NCBI RefSeq assembly: GCF_002906855.1
Contig: NZ_MINI01000028.1
Location: 1,798,001-1,862,000, forward strand
Origin: Pseudomonas putida
Lineage (GTDB): Bacteria; Pseudomonadota; Gammaproteobacteria; Pseudomonadales; Pseudomonadaceae
Length of the DNA stretch: 64,000 bases
Direction of reading: 5' to 3'
The translations under genes were made by a program, and so were the position numbers. The notes under the pieces were generated by a model. That model was not told the DNA's origin. It searched no databases and was given only the letters and a program-made list of their open reading frames with translations. Of this stretch, positions 43,996 to 53,168 are shown in pieces. How positions within the stretch are numbered: position 1 is the stretch's first letter; every line of letters begins with the position of its first letter.

Positions 43996-44013
43996 GCGCG
44001 CCAGCAGGCGCGC
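43996..44013 (+). other. GC-rich hairpin between permease and deaminase
   Basis: GCGCGCC (43996-44002) pairs with GGCGCGC (44007-44013), followed by TTT only. It is probably an attenuator or partial terminator that reduces expression of the deaminase gene relative to the permease. Confidence 0.5.
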
Positions 44014-44042
44014 TTTCAACTGCCGTTCAAGGAGTAACAGCC

Positions 44043-44546
44043 ATGACTTTCACCCGCTCCGGCGCCGACCTGTCCGAGATGGACCTGGCCCTGCTGCGCG
44101 AGTCGATCCGCCTGTCCGAGCAATCGCGCAAGGACGGCCGCCACCCATTCGCTGCCCTCGTGGCCGATGCGCAAGGCCAGATCATCGCCAGCGCCGGCAA
44201 CAACTCCATGCCTCCGGAGGGCGACCCGACCCAGCATGCCGAGCTGGCCGCAGCGGCTCGCGCGGCCAGGCTCCTGACACCGGAACAACTTGCAGGCTGC
44301 ACCCTGTACACCAGCGCCGAGCCCTGCTGCATGTGTGCTGGCGCGGTGTACTGGACCGGCATTGGCCGGGTGGTCTATGCGTTGTCGGAGCACGCCCTGC
44401 TCGGGCTGACCGGTGCGCACCCGGAGAACCCCACCTTTTCGCTGCCGTGCCGCGAGGTGTTTGCCCGCGGTCAACGCACCGTGCAGGTGCATGGCCCGGT
44501 GCTTGAGGAAGAGGCCGCGGTTGCTCACCAGGGCTTCTGGGCATGA
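44043..44546 (+). CDS. Nucleoside/guanine deaminase (cytidine deaminase-like)
   Basis: A 167-residue zinc deaminase, start ATG 44043 with AAGGAG before it. The HAE motif is in PTQHAELAAAARAAR, and the zinc cysteines are in SAEPCCMCAGAVYW. This small group deaminates guanine or other purines. It sits in a purine cluster after the NCS2 permease and overlaps the following gene by four bases (ATGA), so a role in purine degradation is likely. The exact substrate is not decided. Confidence 0.92.
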   Translation: MTFTRSGADLSEMDLALLRESIRLSEQSRKDGRHPFAALVADAQGQIIASAGNNSMPPEGDPTQHAELAAAARAARLLTPEQLAGCTLYTSAEPCCMCAGAVYWTGIGRVVYALSEHALLGLTGAHPENPTFSLPCREVFARGQRTVQVHGPVLEEEAAVAHQGFWA

Positions 44547-44893
44547 ACGGTGGCGTCTCGGTGCATGTTGTCGACATTGCCAGCGGGCGTGCCGCGCAAG
44601 GGCTGCGCCTGAGCATCGGGTTAGCGGGCGGCGCGCCGATCGCGCAGGGCATCATCGATGCGCGCGGCCAGTGGGCGGGGCTGGCTGAATTGAACGCGCT
44701 ATTCGGGGTGGGCGTCTATGAAGTGCGTTTGCAGGTGGCCCGGTTTTATCGTGAGATAGGTACGCAGTTGCCTGAAATACCTTTTCTGGATGAACTGGTG
44801 TACCGCTTCGGTATCGGCGATGCGCAGGCGCACTATCACTTGCCGTTCAAGCTCACCGCCTGGGGCGTCAGCTGCTTTCGCGGGGGCGCTTGA
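44543..44893 (+). CDS. 5-hydroxyisourate hydrolase-like protein
   Basis: A 116-residue transthyretin-like protein. SVHVVDIASGRAAQGLRL is the N-terminal motif including the first catalytic His. AHYHLPFKLTAWGVSCFRGG holds the late His. In HIU hydrolases the C-terminus is YRGS; here it reads FRGGA, so the final serine is missing. The enzyme acts after urate oxidation. Overlap with the deaminase and the permease nearby suggest purine catabolism. The changed C-terminus makes activity less certain. Confidence 0.8.
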   Translation: MNGGVSVHVVDIASGRAAQGLRLSIGLAGGAPIAQGIIDARGQWAGLAELNALFGVGVYEVRLQVARFYREIGTQLPEIPFLDELVYRFGIGDAQAHYHLPFKLTAWGVSCFRGGA

Positions 44894-45014
44894 AGGGGCG
44901 TGTGGCCGTGCTTGATAACTAAATCAGCAGCGATTCATCCTCTTTCTGCTGCTACCAAGCGCTGCATGGCTTATCCTTGCGCCACGCAATCAACGTAGAA
45001 GCAGTGAATTAACG

Positions 45015-45527
45015 ATGGGTTTTGAACAACTAGCTGAGTTACGTGACCGCCTGCGGTCTGAAAAAGAGCAGCAGGCAAAGGCCGAAAACCCGCGCCCTGC
45101 CAAGCGCAAGCCCGCCCCGCAGGCCAAGGCGCGTGAGCAGGACCCGGCGGTGGAAGCCATCTGGCCACTGCAGAAGCATTTCCCGTTGGCCTTCCCGGTC
45201 AACCCGGCCCCCAAGGTGCCGCTCAAAGAGGGCATCTTCAAGGATGCCGAGCAACACCTGGAGCTGCTGGGTATCACCGTTGAACAGCTGAAGCTGGGCA
45301 TTTCGACCTGGTGCCGGGGCAACCGCTATTGGGCAAGCATGGTGGAAGGTGCGCCGCGCCTGGACTTGAATGGCCAGCCCGCGGGCGTTGTGACCGCCGG
45401 CCAGGCGCTATACGCCAAGCAGCAAGCTTCGCGGCAGCGTGGTAAAGGCCGCAAGGACCGCGCGAAGGCAAAAGCGGCTGCCCCGGCCCCGGTCGCCGAA
45501 ACCGCAGTGGAACAGCCTGCGGACTGA
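45015..45527 (+). CDS. ProQ/FinO-family RNA-binding protein
   Basis: A 170-residue protein with a ProQ/FinO fold (residues about 50-130: LQKHFPLAFPVNPAPKVPLKEGIF, LGITVEQLKLGISTWCRGNRYW, GAPRLDLNGQPAG). A basic, disordered N-terminus and a Lys/Ala-rich C-terminus flank it, common in RNA chaperones. It likely binds structured small RNAs or mRNA ends. It stands alone, with a ribosome binding site that is weak. Confidence 0.9.
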   Translation: MGFEQLAELRDRLRSEKEQQAKAENPRPAKRKPAPQAKAREQDPAVEAIWPLQKHFPLAFPVNPAPKVPLKEGIFKDAEQHLELLGITVEQLKLGISTWCRGNRYWASMVEGAPRLDLNGQPAGVVTAGQALYAKQQASRQRGKGRKDRAKAKAAAPAPVAETAVEQPAD

Positions 45528-45636
45528 GCCCAGTCGCGCTCGGCCCTGCGCCATTGAGTTTGATGGCGTTGGGGCCTGGGCGTCTGCTGGTTGGCGACCA
45601 CTTCGCGCACTGAGCAACGGACGCAATCTCAGCCCG

Positions 45637-46353
45637 TCAGGCTGCCCCCTTGGCCTGCTGCTCCAGGTGCACCTGCAACGCCGGGTCAAGCTGTAGCGCG
45701 CTGGCAAGCTCATCAAGGTAAGCCCGCTCAGCGTCCTGCTGGTCGTCCACCAGCATCACGCTGGCCAGGTACATTTCTGCGGCCATGGCCGGGTCTTTCG
45801 CCGACCGCGCCACCTCGGCCGCGTCGAGTGGCTTGCTGACTTCTTCATCCAGCCATTGCTGCAGTTGCGGGTCGCTGGTCTGACGTTTGATTTCCGCGTA
45901 GATCAACTGTTCTTCCTGCTCATCGATGCGCCCGTCAGCTTTGGCAGCAGCGATCAGTGCACGCAAGATTGCATGGCTGTGATCCTCGGCCTCGGGGCCG
46001 GACAGTTGATCGACCGTACGCACCGCCTGTTGCGGGGCTGCCGCCTGGTTGCGCTGCCAACTTTGGTAGGCCTGGAACGCCATCATGCCCAACGACGCCA
46101 GGGCTGCGTAATTGATGCCACCTGCGGCGCGCCCCTGGGAAGAGCCGCCAGCGCTGCTGCCACTACTGCCACCCAACAAGCCGCCTAGCAGACCACCAAG
46201 GCCATTGCCGCCGCCCGTGGCGCTACCGCCGCCAAGCAGGCCGCCCAGCAAACCACCCAAACCGTCTTGCGAAGACATGCCGCCGCTGCTTTGTTGCACT
46301 TGCGAATTCTGCCCGGCCCGAAGTAGCTGTTCGAGTAAGTCACTGGTGTTCAT
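45637..46353 (-). CDS. TerB/DUF533-like protein with Gly-rich linker
   Basis: A 238-residue protein from ATG 46353 (MNTSDLLEQLLRAGQN). A Gly/Leu-rich central stretch, with repeats such as GLGGLLGGLLGG twice, precedes a TerB-like helical domain (HSHAILRALIAAAKADGRID, with acidic metal-binding residues). The first part of the larger ORF (up to 46653) belongs to the upstream region and is not included. Function is unclear; TerB-like domains bind metal. It is divergent from the AraC gene. Confidence 0.85.
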   Translation of the reverse strand: MNTSDLLEQLLRAGQNSQVQQSSGGMSSQDGLGGLLGGLLGGGSATGGGNGLGGLLGGLLGGSSGSSAGGSSQGRAAGGINYAALASLGMMAFQAYQSWQRNQAAAPQQAVRTVDQLSGPEAEDHSHAILRALIAAAKADGRIDEQEEQLIYAEIKRQTSDPQLQQWLDEEVSKPLDAAEVARSAKDPAMAAEMYLASVMLVDDQQDAERAYLDELASALQLDPALQVHLEQQAKGAA

Positions 46354-46541
46354 GGCGCTAACCTCGATCGGTAGTCGTTGCCCAGACAAGCAACGATAGT
46401 CCTCTGAAGGCGATGCGCCATGACCGTCTGGCTGACGACCCCTGGCGGAGGTCAAGCGGAAATGGATTGGGTGCCCGCGCAAATCTGCAATAGGATGGAC
46501 CCTCCTCAGCCAACATTGTGCGATGGCAGCAAGCCCTATCC

Positions 46542-47366
46542 ATGGAACGAAAAGCAAACCTGTCATCCGCGTCTGACTGGGTAATACGCAGCGCCACGCC
46601 TGGCAGCGTAGAGCGCATCGAAGCGTGGTTTGGCGGCCACGGCTACGACCCACATCGGCACGATACCTACTCGATAGGCCGCACCCTTGCCGGTGTGCAG
46701 AGCTTTCACTACAAGGGGGTGTTGTGCCACGGCGTGCCGGGCAACACCTTGGTGCTGCACCCGGACGAAGTCCATGACGGCATGGCCGGCACGGATATCG
46801 GCTTTCGCTACCGGATGGCCTACATCGACCCGGCGCTGATCCAGCACGTGCTCGGCGGCGAACCGTTGCCTTTCATTGCCGGCGGGCTGTCCAGCGACCC
46901 GCGCCTCTATCGTGCCAGCGAGGCCTTCGTGCAGGCATTGGATCATCCCCTGGAAACACTGGAGGAGCAGGATGCCGTCTATGACCTGGCCATGGCGCTG
47001 CGTGCAGTCGGCGGCAAGCCACGTGGCCGCAAACGCCTGGACTACCGTTCGGCCGAGCGCGCCAGGGAATTCATCATGGAGCACCTTCACCACGGTATCA
47101 CGCTGGAGATGCTCGAACAGGCCAGCGGGCGTGAGCAGTGGAGCTTGTCACGGGATTTCCGGGCGCTTTACGGCACCAGCCCATACCGGTTTGTCACGCT
47201 GCGGCGCCTGGACTGTTTTCGCAGGCTGATCCTGGACGGTTTCACCCTGGTCGATGCCGCCCTCGCTGCAGGCTTTCACGACCAGAGCCACATGACCCGA
47301 CACTTCACGCGCAGCTACGGCGTGCCGCCCCTGCGCTGGCTGGAACGCCTGCGGCCTGCTCGCTGA
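46542..47366 (+). CDS. AraC-family transcriptional regulator
   Basis: A 274-residue regulator from ATG 46542. It has an N-terminal AraC-type cupin (HDTYSIGRTLAGVQSF, CHGVPGNTLVLHPDEVHDG) and a C-terminal double HTH (GITLEMLEQASGREQWSLSRDF, then DAALAAGFHDQSHMTRHFTRSYG). It is followed by the cupin gene 72 bases downstream, a possible target. Effector unknown. Confidence 0.93.
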   Translation: MERKANLSSASDWVIRSATPGSVERIEAWFGGHGYDPHRHDTYSIGRTLAGVQSFHYKGVLCHGVPGNTLVLHPDEVHDGMAGTDIGFRYRMAYIDPALIQHVLGGEPLPFIAGGLSSDPRLYRASEAFVQALDHPLETLEEQDAVYDLAMALRAVGGKPRGRKRLDYRSAERAREFIMEHLHHGITLEMLEQASGREQWSLSRDFRALYGTSPYRFVTLRRLDCFRRLILDGFTLVDAALAAGFHDQSHMTRHFTRSYGVPPLRWLERLRPAR

Positions 47367-47438
47367 CTTGCAGGATCGTACAAGAGCAGCGTGCTTTGCG
47401 TTCGATAGGCTGATCGCTCTAACTACAGAGGATCTGTC

Positions 47439-47825
47439 ATGGCCGACTTACACGAGCAACGCGCATCGCAACCTGTGAACCTGGCTCAAAAGGCTGCACT
47501 GATCGAGCAGCAGTGGAGCCCAAGGGTGGTCGCGGAAATGAACGACTACCAGTTCAAGGTGGTGCGCATCGAAGGGGAATTCATCTGGCACTCGCACCCG
47601 GAAACCGACGAAGCGTTTCTGGTGCTTGAAGGCACCTTGCGTATCGACCTGCCAGAGGGCTGCGTGTATGTGCAGCCGGGTGAACTGTATGTCGTGCCAC
47701 GTGGGGTAGAGCACAGAACAGCGGCACAGGCGGAAACGAAACTGATGATGATCGAGCCGCGAGGCGTTTTGAACACCGGCCATGAAGGTGGGGCGCGCAC
47801 TGCGGTGAATGACGTCTGGATCTAG
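47439..47825 (+). CDS. Cupin-domain protein
   Basis: A 128-residue single-domain cupin. The metal-site motifs are GEFIWHSHPETDEAFLVLEG (HxH..E) and PGELYVVPRGVEHRT. Function unknown; it may isomerise or sense a small ligand. It is preceded by GAGGAT and is in the same direction as the AraC gene. Confidence 0.9.
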   Translation: MADLHEQRASQPVNLAQKAALIEQQWSPRVVAEMNDYQFKVVRIEGEFIWHSHPETDEAFLVLEGTLRIDLPEGCVYVQPGELYVVPRGVEHRTAAQAETKLMMIEPRGVLNTGHEGGARTAVNDVWI

Positions 47826-47839
47826 GTTGACGTCGCCGG

Positions 47840-48898
47840 CAACGAGGCGCTATTGGCCAGAGAGCGGGAAGCCAGTCGGTTGGAATCAGAAGGCGCCGCT
47901 GCCCGCCGCCTGCCACGGCAAGGGTGACCTGCCTGTGCTGCAGCAGATGGGCAAGGTTGCCGGCCCACTGGTGGACCAGAGCGGCACCTACACGCGCAAC
48001 GCGATCATGGTCAAGTCGTCCTGGAAAGTGCTCGATGGCAGCGACAAGCCGGAAGACTTCCACGCCGATCAACGAGCGCAAAGGCCCCTACCTGTTCTAC
48101 GACGCCCAGGCCAGCGACCGCCCGGTGAACGAGCCACCCGCGCAACCGTGGGATCCGTCGAAGAAGGCCACGCCTTCGCAGATCGTGCGGGAAATTCCGC
48201 TCACCGCCGCAACCCACCAGCTCAACGCACAGTGGCAAGGCGCGCTCAAGGGCACGGTGTGGGCAAACTACCAGTTGATCAGCACCCAGTGGCCGACCGA
48301 CCCTGCCGACAACTGCGAGATACCGTCGCCGACCAACCCGCTGGGCACGCCTGCGCCGAACTTCCTGGCCAACGCCACGCTGGAAACCTACAACCAGGGC
48401 ACGACGCCCCAGGCTTCGTCCTGTTGCCAAGCGCTGGTGCAGCAGCTCAATAGTGTGCTGACCCTCCAGTTCCGTCTGGGCTTCCTGATCGAGCAGGTGG
48501 AGAAAGACCCCGACAATGCGCTGTGCCGGGTGGAGAGGACCACAGAACTCACCGACGGCTTGGGCCTGCCTCGGCCTCAAATCACCTACGAACTGTCGGA
48601 TTACACCCAGGAGAGCTTCAAGCAGGCGCGCCTGGCCGCCACGCATATCATCACCGAGCTGATGGGCGCCACCGAGCTGACTGACCTGAACACTAGGCTT
48701 GAGCCCGGCTCGCAAACGGTGTTCGAGTACGACGGCCAGAACTACCCGTTCTTCGGCGCTGGTCACCTGATGGGCACCTACCGTATGGGCTCGGACCGCA
48801 ACAAGTCGGTGGTGGACAAAGACCAGCGCAGCTGGGACCACCCCGACCTGTTCCTGGTCGGTAAGCGCTGTCATACCAACCCCACAGTGCTGCGCTAA
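47840..48898 (+). pseudogene. GMC oxidoreductase, truncated and frameshifted remnant
   Basis: The last third of a glucose-methanol-choline oxidoreductase is present in two frames. CHGKGDLPVLQQMGKVAGPL and TYTRNAIMVKSSWKVLDGSD come first. After a shift near 48063 comes YLFYDAQASDRPVNEPPAQP, then GTYRMGSDRNKSVVDKDQRS and DLFLVGKRCHTNPTVLR, the C-terminal His-Asn active-site end. No FAD-binding N-terminus is found upstream; the cupin gene is directly before it. The original was probably a gluconate/sorbitol-type dehydrogenase subunit or similar, lost by deletion. Confidence 0.75.
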
Positions 48899-48938
48899 TG
48901 CCGCAGTAATGTGGGGTTGCTCTCGCAGCCATGGTGAA

Positions 48939-49439
48939 TCAGGGTTTCGCAGCAATGGATTTGGCCATTTCCGCCGTTCCAGCCCAACCGCCTTGCGCAT
49001 AGACCGGTTTGCCCGTCTCGGTGGCGTGCAGGACCGCGAACGTGATGCCCCGGCGAGCGAACTCGGCGTCAGCCGCTTGCATCAAGGCCGAAGCCAGGCC
49101 GCGGCGGCGGTAGGCCGGCTGGACGTACACGTTCAACACGTACCCACGCTTGTCCAGGGTCGGGTGCGAGGGATGGGGCGGCCAATCAATGCTCATCAGG
49201 CCAATGGCGGCGACCGCTTGCTCGCCATCCAGGAGTTTGAATCCGTAATACCGGCCGTCACCAAGCCGCTGCTCCAGCCATGGGCGAAAGTGCTCAGTCA
49301 TGACGCGCAGTTCTTCAGGATTCCCGCCCGCCTCAAGGAACATTTGCTCGCGATGCGAGCAGATCATTTCTGTGTCAGAGGGCTCAACTGGCCGACACGC
49401 GAGCCCCTGAAATCCTGCACATCCTGATACCTCCATCAT
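48939..49439 (-). CDS. GNAT family N-acetyltransferase
   Basis: A 166-residue acetyltransferase if the ATG at 49439, with GGAGAAACG before it, is used; the ORF is open from 49466. The acetyl-CoA loop is VQPAYRRRGLASALMQAADAEF, after GYVLNVYV. The GNAT end motif is ETGKPVYAQGGWAG. Substrate unknown. Confidence 0.88.
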   Translation of the reverse strand: MMEVSGCAGFQGLACRPVEPSDTEMICSHREQMFLEAGGNPEELRVMTEHFRPWLEQRLGDGRYYGFKLLDGEQAVAAIGLMSIDWPPHPSHPTLDKRGYVLNVYVQPAYRRRGLASALMQAADAEFARRGITFAVLHATETGKPVYAQGGWAGTAEMAKSIAAKP

Positions 49440-49493
49440 CGTTTCTCCAGCGCCAGTAGCATCCACTCATGACGATGCAGCCTATGCCACTCC

Positions 49494-51242
49494 CTACAAC
49501 CCTCGCAACATCTCCCAGAACGACGCGCCCACCCCCATGATGCTCTCACCGGCAATCAACCCCGCCGCCGCGGTAATCGCAAACCGCTCGGTAACGCTGG
49601 GCCAGCGGCAACTGACCAGCCAGGTAATCACTGCCCCAAGCCCCATCATCAGGCTGATCGATGCCGGCAAGATGAACGCCAGCCCCAACGCCGCCGTACT
49701 CGGCAGCCAGCGGGCCGCCCGTTGCGGCAGCAGGCTGTCCAGCACGCCCAGCAGTACCCCGACACTGCAACCCGCCACGATCGCCCAGCGCAGCTCAAGC
49801 GGCAGAGCTCCCAGCCCCTGCGTAAGCGTCTGCGCCACCGCTTTCCAGGTCGCCACGGCCGGTGCCGGCCACTGCTCGGTGATCAACAAGGCCTGCGGAT
49901 CGGGAATCAGCACCCTATACACCAGCACGCCGACCACACTACCGATCAAAATCCCGATGCACTGAGCAACCAGCTGCTTGTGCGGCGTAGCGCCAATCGC
50001 CAGGCCAACCTTGAAGTCGTTCATCAGGTCGGTGGATTGCCCGGCCGCGCCACCCGCCGTGTTGGCGCTCATCAGGTTGATCGCCACCTGGCCTGGGGCG
50101 ATAACACCGAAGCTCAGCTGCGACAGCTTGCCAATGGCGCCAATCGGTGCGATGCCAGTGGCGCCGACCACGCGCGCCGCGACTACGGCAAGGCACACCG
50201 CCAACGGAATGCTCAGCAGCGCCATCCACCCGTCGATCCCGAACAACAACACCTGCAGGGTCACGACCAGCGCCATGGACAGCAGCAGCCCCGACGCAGG
50301 CCATGGGGTAAAGCGCATCCTGGCGCGTGGCGTGCGCTGCTCAGCAGCCGATCGCCGGGGTACCTGAAACAGACGAACCGCCAACGAAGTCAGGGTCGCG
50401 CAGACCATCAGGCTCACGCCCGGCCACAACAGCCATTCCACCAGCGCGGCGAACTGTGGCCCGCTGGCGTTCGGGGCCAGCACCACCAGGGCATGCTCGA
50501 TCAGCCACGGCGCCAATCCACCCCATGCCAGCGCAGCGCCGATCAGCAACGTCAGCCCAACGCGAATGCCGATGATGCTGCCGAAACCGATCAGCATCAG
50601 CGAAGGGTCGACCGTGAAGGTCAGGCGTTCGAGCGCCGGCGTGGGTGCCCAGCGCGGTATCGTCCAGACGAACCCGTCGATCCACTTCACCAGTGCTGAC
50701 AACAACGCGGCGCTGCACAGCACCCTGATCCGTGCCATGGCTTCGCGCCCATGGTTATAGATCTGCTGCAGCGTTTCCAGGGTCGCCATGCCTTCGGGAA
50801 ACTTCAGGCCATGGTCGTTGAGCAGGGCGGGGCGCAGGTACCAGGCGATCCAGATGCCCAGGAAGCTCACCGAGAACACCCAGGCCATCATCGGCACCGG
50901 GTCCAGTTGGTGACCGGTGAGCAGGGTATAGGCGGGGATCGGCGCGACCAACCCGCCCGACACGATGGAGGCCGCGGCCGATGCCACGGTCTGGTTGATG
51001 TTGCTTTCGTGCAAGGTCCACGCGGGGCGGTGCTTGCGGCGCCCCGCCAGGCCCTGCCACAGGGCGAAACCGACCAGCAAGGCGATGATCGACATGTTGA
51101 ATGACCAACCGATCTTCAGCCCTGCGTACACATTCGAGGGCGGGAGCAAGATGCCCAGCACCGTGCCGGTGAACACCGCGCGCAGGCTCAGTTCACGTTC
51201 GACGCGAACCTGGGGGAGGGCGGTGGAGGGAGAATGTCCCAT
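49494..51242 (-). CDS. OPT-family oligopeptide/siderophore transporter
   Basis: A 582-residue membrane protein from ATG 51242, with AAAGGA before it. Many membrane segments are visible, with GTVLGILLPPSNVYAGLKIGW at the front and GMATLETLQQIYN and MSANTAGGAAGQSTDLMNDFKVG in the middle. This is the OPT (oligopeptide transporter/YSL) fold. It may import peptides or metal-chelates. It stands alone; a small NTF2-like gene is divergent. Confidence 0.9.
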   Translation of the reverse strand: MGHSPSTALPQVRVERELSLRAVFTGTVLGILLPPSNVYAGLKIGWSFNMSIIALLVGFALWQGLAGRRKHRPAWTLHESNINQTVASAAASIVSGGLVAPIPAYTLLTGHQLDPVPMMAWVFSVSFLGIWIAWYLRPALLNDHGLKFPEGMATLETLQQIYNHGREAMARIRVLCSAALLSALVKWIDGFVWTIPRWAPTPALERLTFTVDPSLMLIGFGSIIGIRVGLTLLIGAALAWGGLAPWLIEHALVVLAPNASGPQFAALVEWLLWPGVSLMVCATLTSLAVRLFQVPRRSAAEQRTPRARMRFTPWPASGLLLSMALVVTLQVLLFGIDGWMALLSIPLAVCLAVVAARVVGATGIAPIGAIGKLSQLSFGVIAPGQVAINLMSANTAGGAAGQSTDLMNDFKVGLAIGATPHKQLVAQCIGILIGSVVGVLVYRVLIPDPQALLITEQWPAPAVATWKAVAQTLTQGLGALPLELRWAIVAGCSVGVLLGVLDSLLPQRAARWLPSTAALGLAFILPASISLMMGLGAVITWLVSCRWPSVTERFAITAAAGLIAGESIMGVGASFWEMLRGL

Positions 51243-51432
51243 GGCAATCCTTTGTCGACGTCGCAAACGCGCTCTGGACAACTGAGCCCTGACAGCCACG
51301 AAGGTTCACTGGCGCCTCCGGTTCTACAGCTACCAGCACCTTGCCGGCGCATCACACACCGGGCGCCTGAAGGCGTATTCGTTGTTCCAGACAATCAGTC
51401 ATAATCGGCTATTGAATCAGGACTGAAACGCC

Positions 51433-51810
51433 ATGAATCCTTACCTACAAGAAGTCATCGACCTGCACGTACTGATCGAGGCGCTCTTCGCCAGAGGGGA
51501 GGGCCAAGTTGAAGCCATGATCGAGCGCTTCACGCCAGACTTCTCCATGATCACGCCGACTGGCCTGCAGGTATGCCTGCAAGATGTATCCGCCCTGTTC
51601 GCCAAGCGTGCCGGTAGCCAGCCAGGGTTGACCATCGAGCTCACCGGGTTGGAAACCTTGGCGCAAGGGCCGGACGGCGCAGTGGTCCGCTATCAGGAGA
51701 CACATCGGCAGCCCGACCAGGACACTAAGACACGGCTCTCGACGGCACTGTTCAGCCTTCAGGGAGATCGCGTTCTGTGGCGCCATCTCCATGAAACCTG
51801 GGCGGCGTGA
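51433..51810 (+). CDS. NTF2-like small protein (DUF4440 type)
   Basis: A 125-residue protein with the SnoaL/NTF2-like fold pattern: MIERFTPDFSMITPTGLQVC and the end RVLWRHLHETWAA. Possible ligand-binding or weak enzymatic role, not defined. It is divergent from the OPT transporter. Confidence 0.75.
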   Translation: MNPYLQEVIDLHVLIEALFARGEGQVEAMIERFTPDFSMITPTGLQVCLQDVSALFAKRAGSQPGLTIELTGLETLAQGPDGAVVRYQETHRQPDQDTKTRLSTALFSLQGDRVLWRHLHETWAA

Positions 51811-51825
51811 TTTCCCGCTTGGGCC

Positions 51826-52596
51826 TCAGCCAAGTCGCTGGCAGAGGTACGCCTGGGTCTGATAGGGAAACGCGATGCTTTCCTGGCTGCGCAGCGCAGG
51901 GTGCGTCTGGATCAGCTCGCGCAGTTGCCGGGTTACCTCGGCCTTGTCCGCAGGCGGCAGGCTGGCGATGAAACTGACAGACAGAATACGGTCCATGATC
52001 ACCGTTTCGGCATTGCCGAGGTGAGTGTGTGCGAAGCAGGTCAGTTCAGGCGCCGAGAAGCCTGAGCCGTCGAACGCAGCTCGCCATTGGCCGGTATGAA
52101 AGCGCGGTGTATCACCCTCGTAAGGGGTGATGATCCGGGTAATCGCCGCCACCCAATCGACCGATTCGTCCCGTACGTTCCACACAAGCCCCAGGCGCCC
52201 GCCAGGTGTGAGCACCCGATGGATCTCCGCCAGTGCCTGGGCGTCCGCGAACCAGTGGAACGCCTGGGCACACAGCACCACGTCGGCGCTGGCAGCGGGC
52301 AACGGTATGGCCTGGGCTGTTCCGGCAAGCACCTCGACGCCGGGTACACATTTGGCGAACTGCTGGCGCATCGCATCGACGGGCTCGACGGCCGTCAGGC
52401 GGTCCGTCAGCGGCAGCAGCAAACGGGTGAACTTGCCGGTGCCAGCGCCAAGATCGACCACACGCGTCTGCCCGTTGATCATCAGCCTCTGCTGCAGCCA
52501 GCTGGACAGGGCCTCGGGGTAGGTTGGCCGGCCTTGGGTGTAGGTGTGGGCCTGGCGGGAGTAGCCGGTCTGGGCGGCGTCATGGACGGGAGGCAT
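51826..52596 (-). CDS. Class I SAM-dependent methyltransferase
   Basis: A 256-residue methyltransferase from ATG 52596 with GGAG before it; the longer ORF from 52728 is not likely. The SAM motif VVDLGAGTGKFTRLLLP is present, followed by the acidic VEPVD and ADVVLCAQAFHWF. Related to UbiE/YcgJ-type enzymes; the substrate is unknown. It is tail to tail with the NTF2-like gene. Confidence 0.9.
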   Translation of the reverse strand: MPPVHDAAQTGYSRQAHTYTQGRPTYPEALSSWLQQRLMINGQTRVVDLGAGTGKFTRLLLPLTDRLTAVEPVDAMRQQFAKCVPGVEVLAGTAQAIPLPAASADVVLCAQAFHWFADAQALAEIHRVLTPGGRLGLVWNVRDESVDWVAAITRIITPYEGDTPRFHTGQWRAAFDGSGFSAPELTCFAHTHLGNAETVIMDRILSVSFIASLPPADKAEVTRQLRELIQTHPALRSQESIAFPYQTQAYLCQRLG

Positions 52597-52785
52597 GTGG
52601 CTGGCTCCTGATAGGGCGGGCGATCGGCTGATTATAGAAACGGTGCGGTGGCGTGAAGATGAAGAAGCAGGCCAGCAGCGGGCGGAGCAGGGTGCTGGTA
52701 AGCGTTGCGATCTTATGGCAGTACCCACGCTGTTCGGATAAGGTTTGGCGTCTGAAATGGAACGTCACCAGAAGGCACCAGGGTC

Positions 52786-53148
52786 ATGGATAACTCTTTT
52801 GATATGTACGCGCGCTTGCACAACCGTCGATTCACCGTCGCCAGCAACAGCCAGGGCTTATCGGGTAGCGGCACGGTGTTCCGTTATTTTGTCGACGGCG
52901 AGGCCATTACCAGTACCTATCAGGGCGGCCGCATCCGCGTGGGCAATCAAGTGGGGCGGGTGACGGGCGGTAACACCTTCGAACTGCTTTTCCAGTGCAT
53001 CACCACTGAGGGCGAGCTGCTTGCCGGCTGGTCGCGCGGCGAGGTGGGCCGGGACCCGAGCGGGCGTACAACGCTGCGCTTTGTCTGGGGCTGGTTGTCC
53101 GGTGCAGAGGGTGGCGGGGAATCCAGTTATGTCGAGCTGGTCGACTAG
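52786..53148 (+). CDS. Conserved small protein, unknown function
   Basis: A 120-residue beta-rich protein (MDNSFDMYARLHNRRFTVAS, then GEAITSTYQGGRIRVGNQVG and EGELLAGWSRGEVGRDPSG). Homologues have been labelled N-acetylglutamate synthase without a clear basis; no GNAT motif is seen here. Ends 20 bases before the HD-domain gene, so probably co-transcribed. Confidence 0.7.
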   Translation: MDNSFDMYARLHNRRFTVASNSQGLSGSGTVFRYFVDGEAITSTYQGGRIRVGNQVGRVTGGNTFELLFQCITTEGELLAGWSRGEVGRDPSGRTTLRFVWGWLSGAEGGGESSYVELVD

Positions 53149-53168
53149 CAGTCGATGGAGAAACTGAG

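Noticed and set aside
46145..46270. Repetitive GGC/CCG-rich stretch as a possible non-coding repeat
   Set aside because: It is in frame and encodes the Gly/Leu-rich linker of the TerB-like protein.
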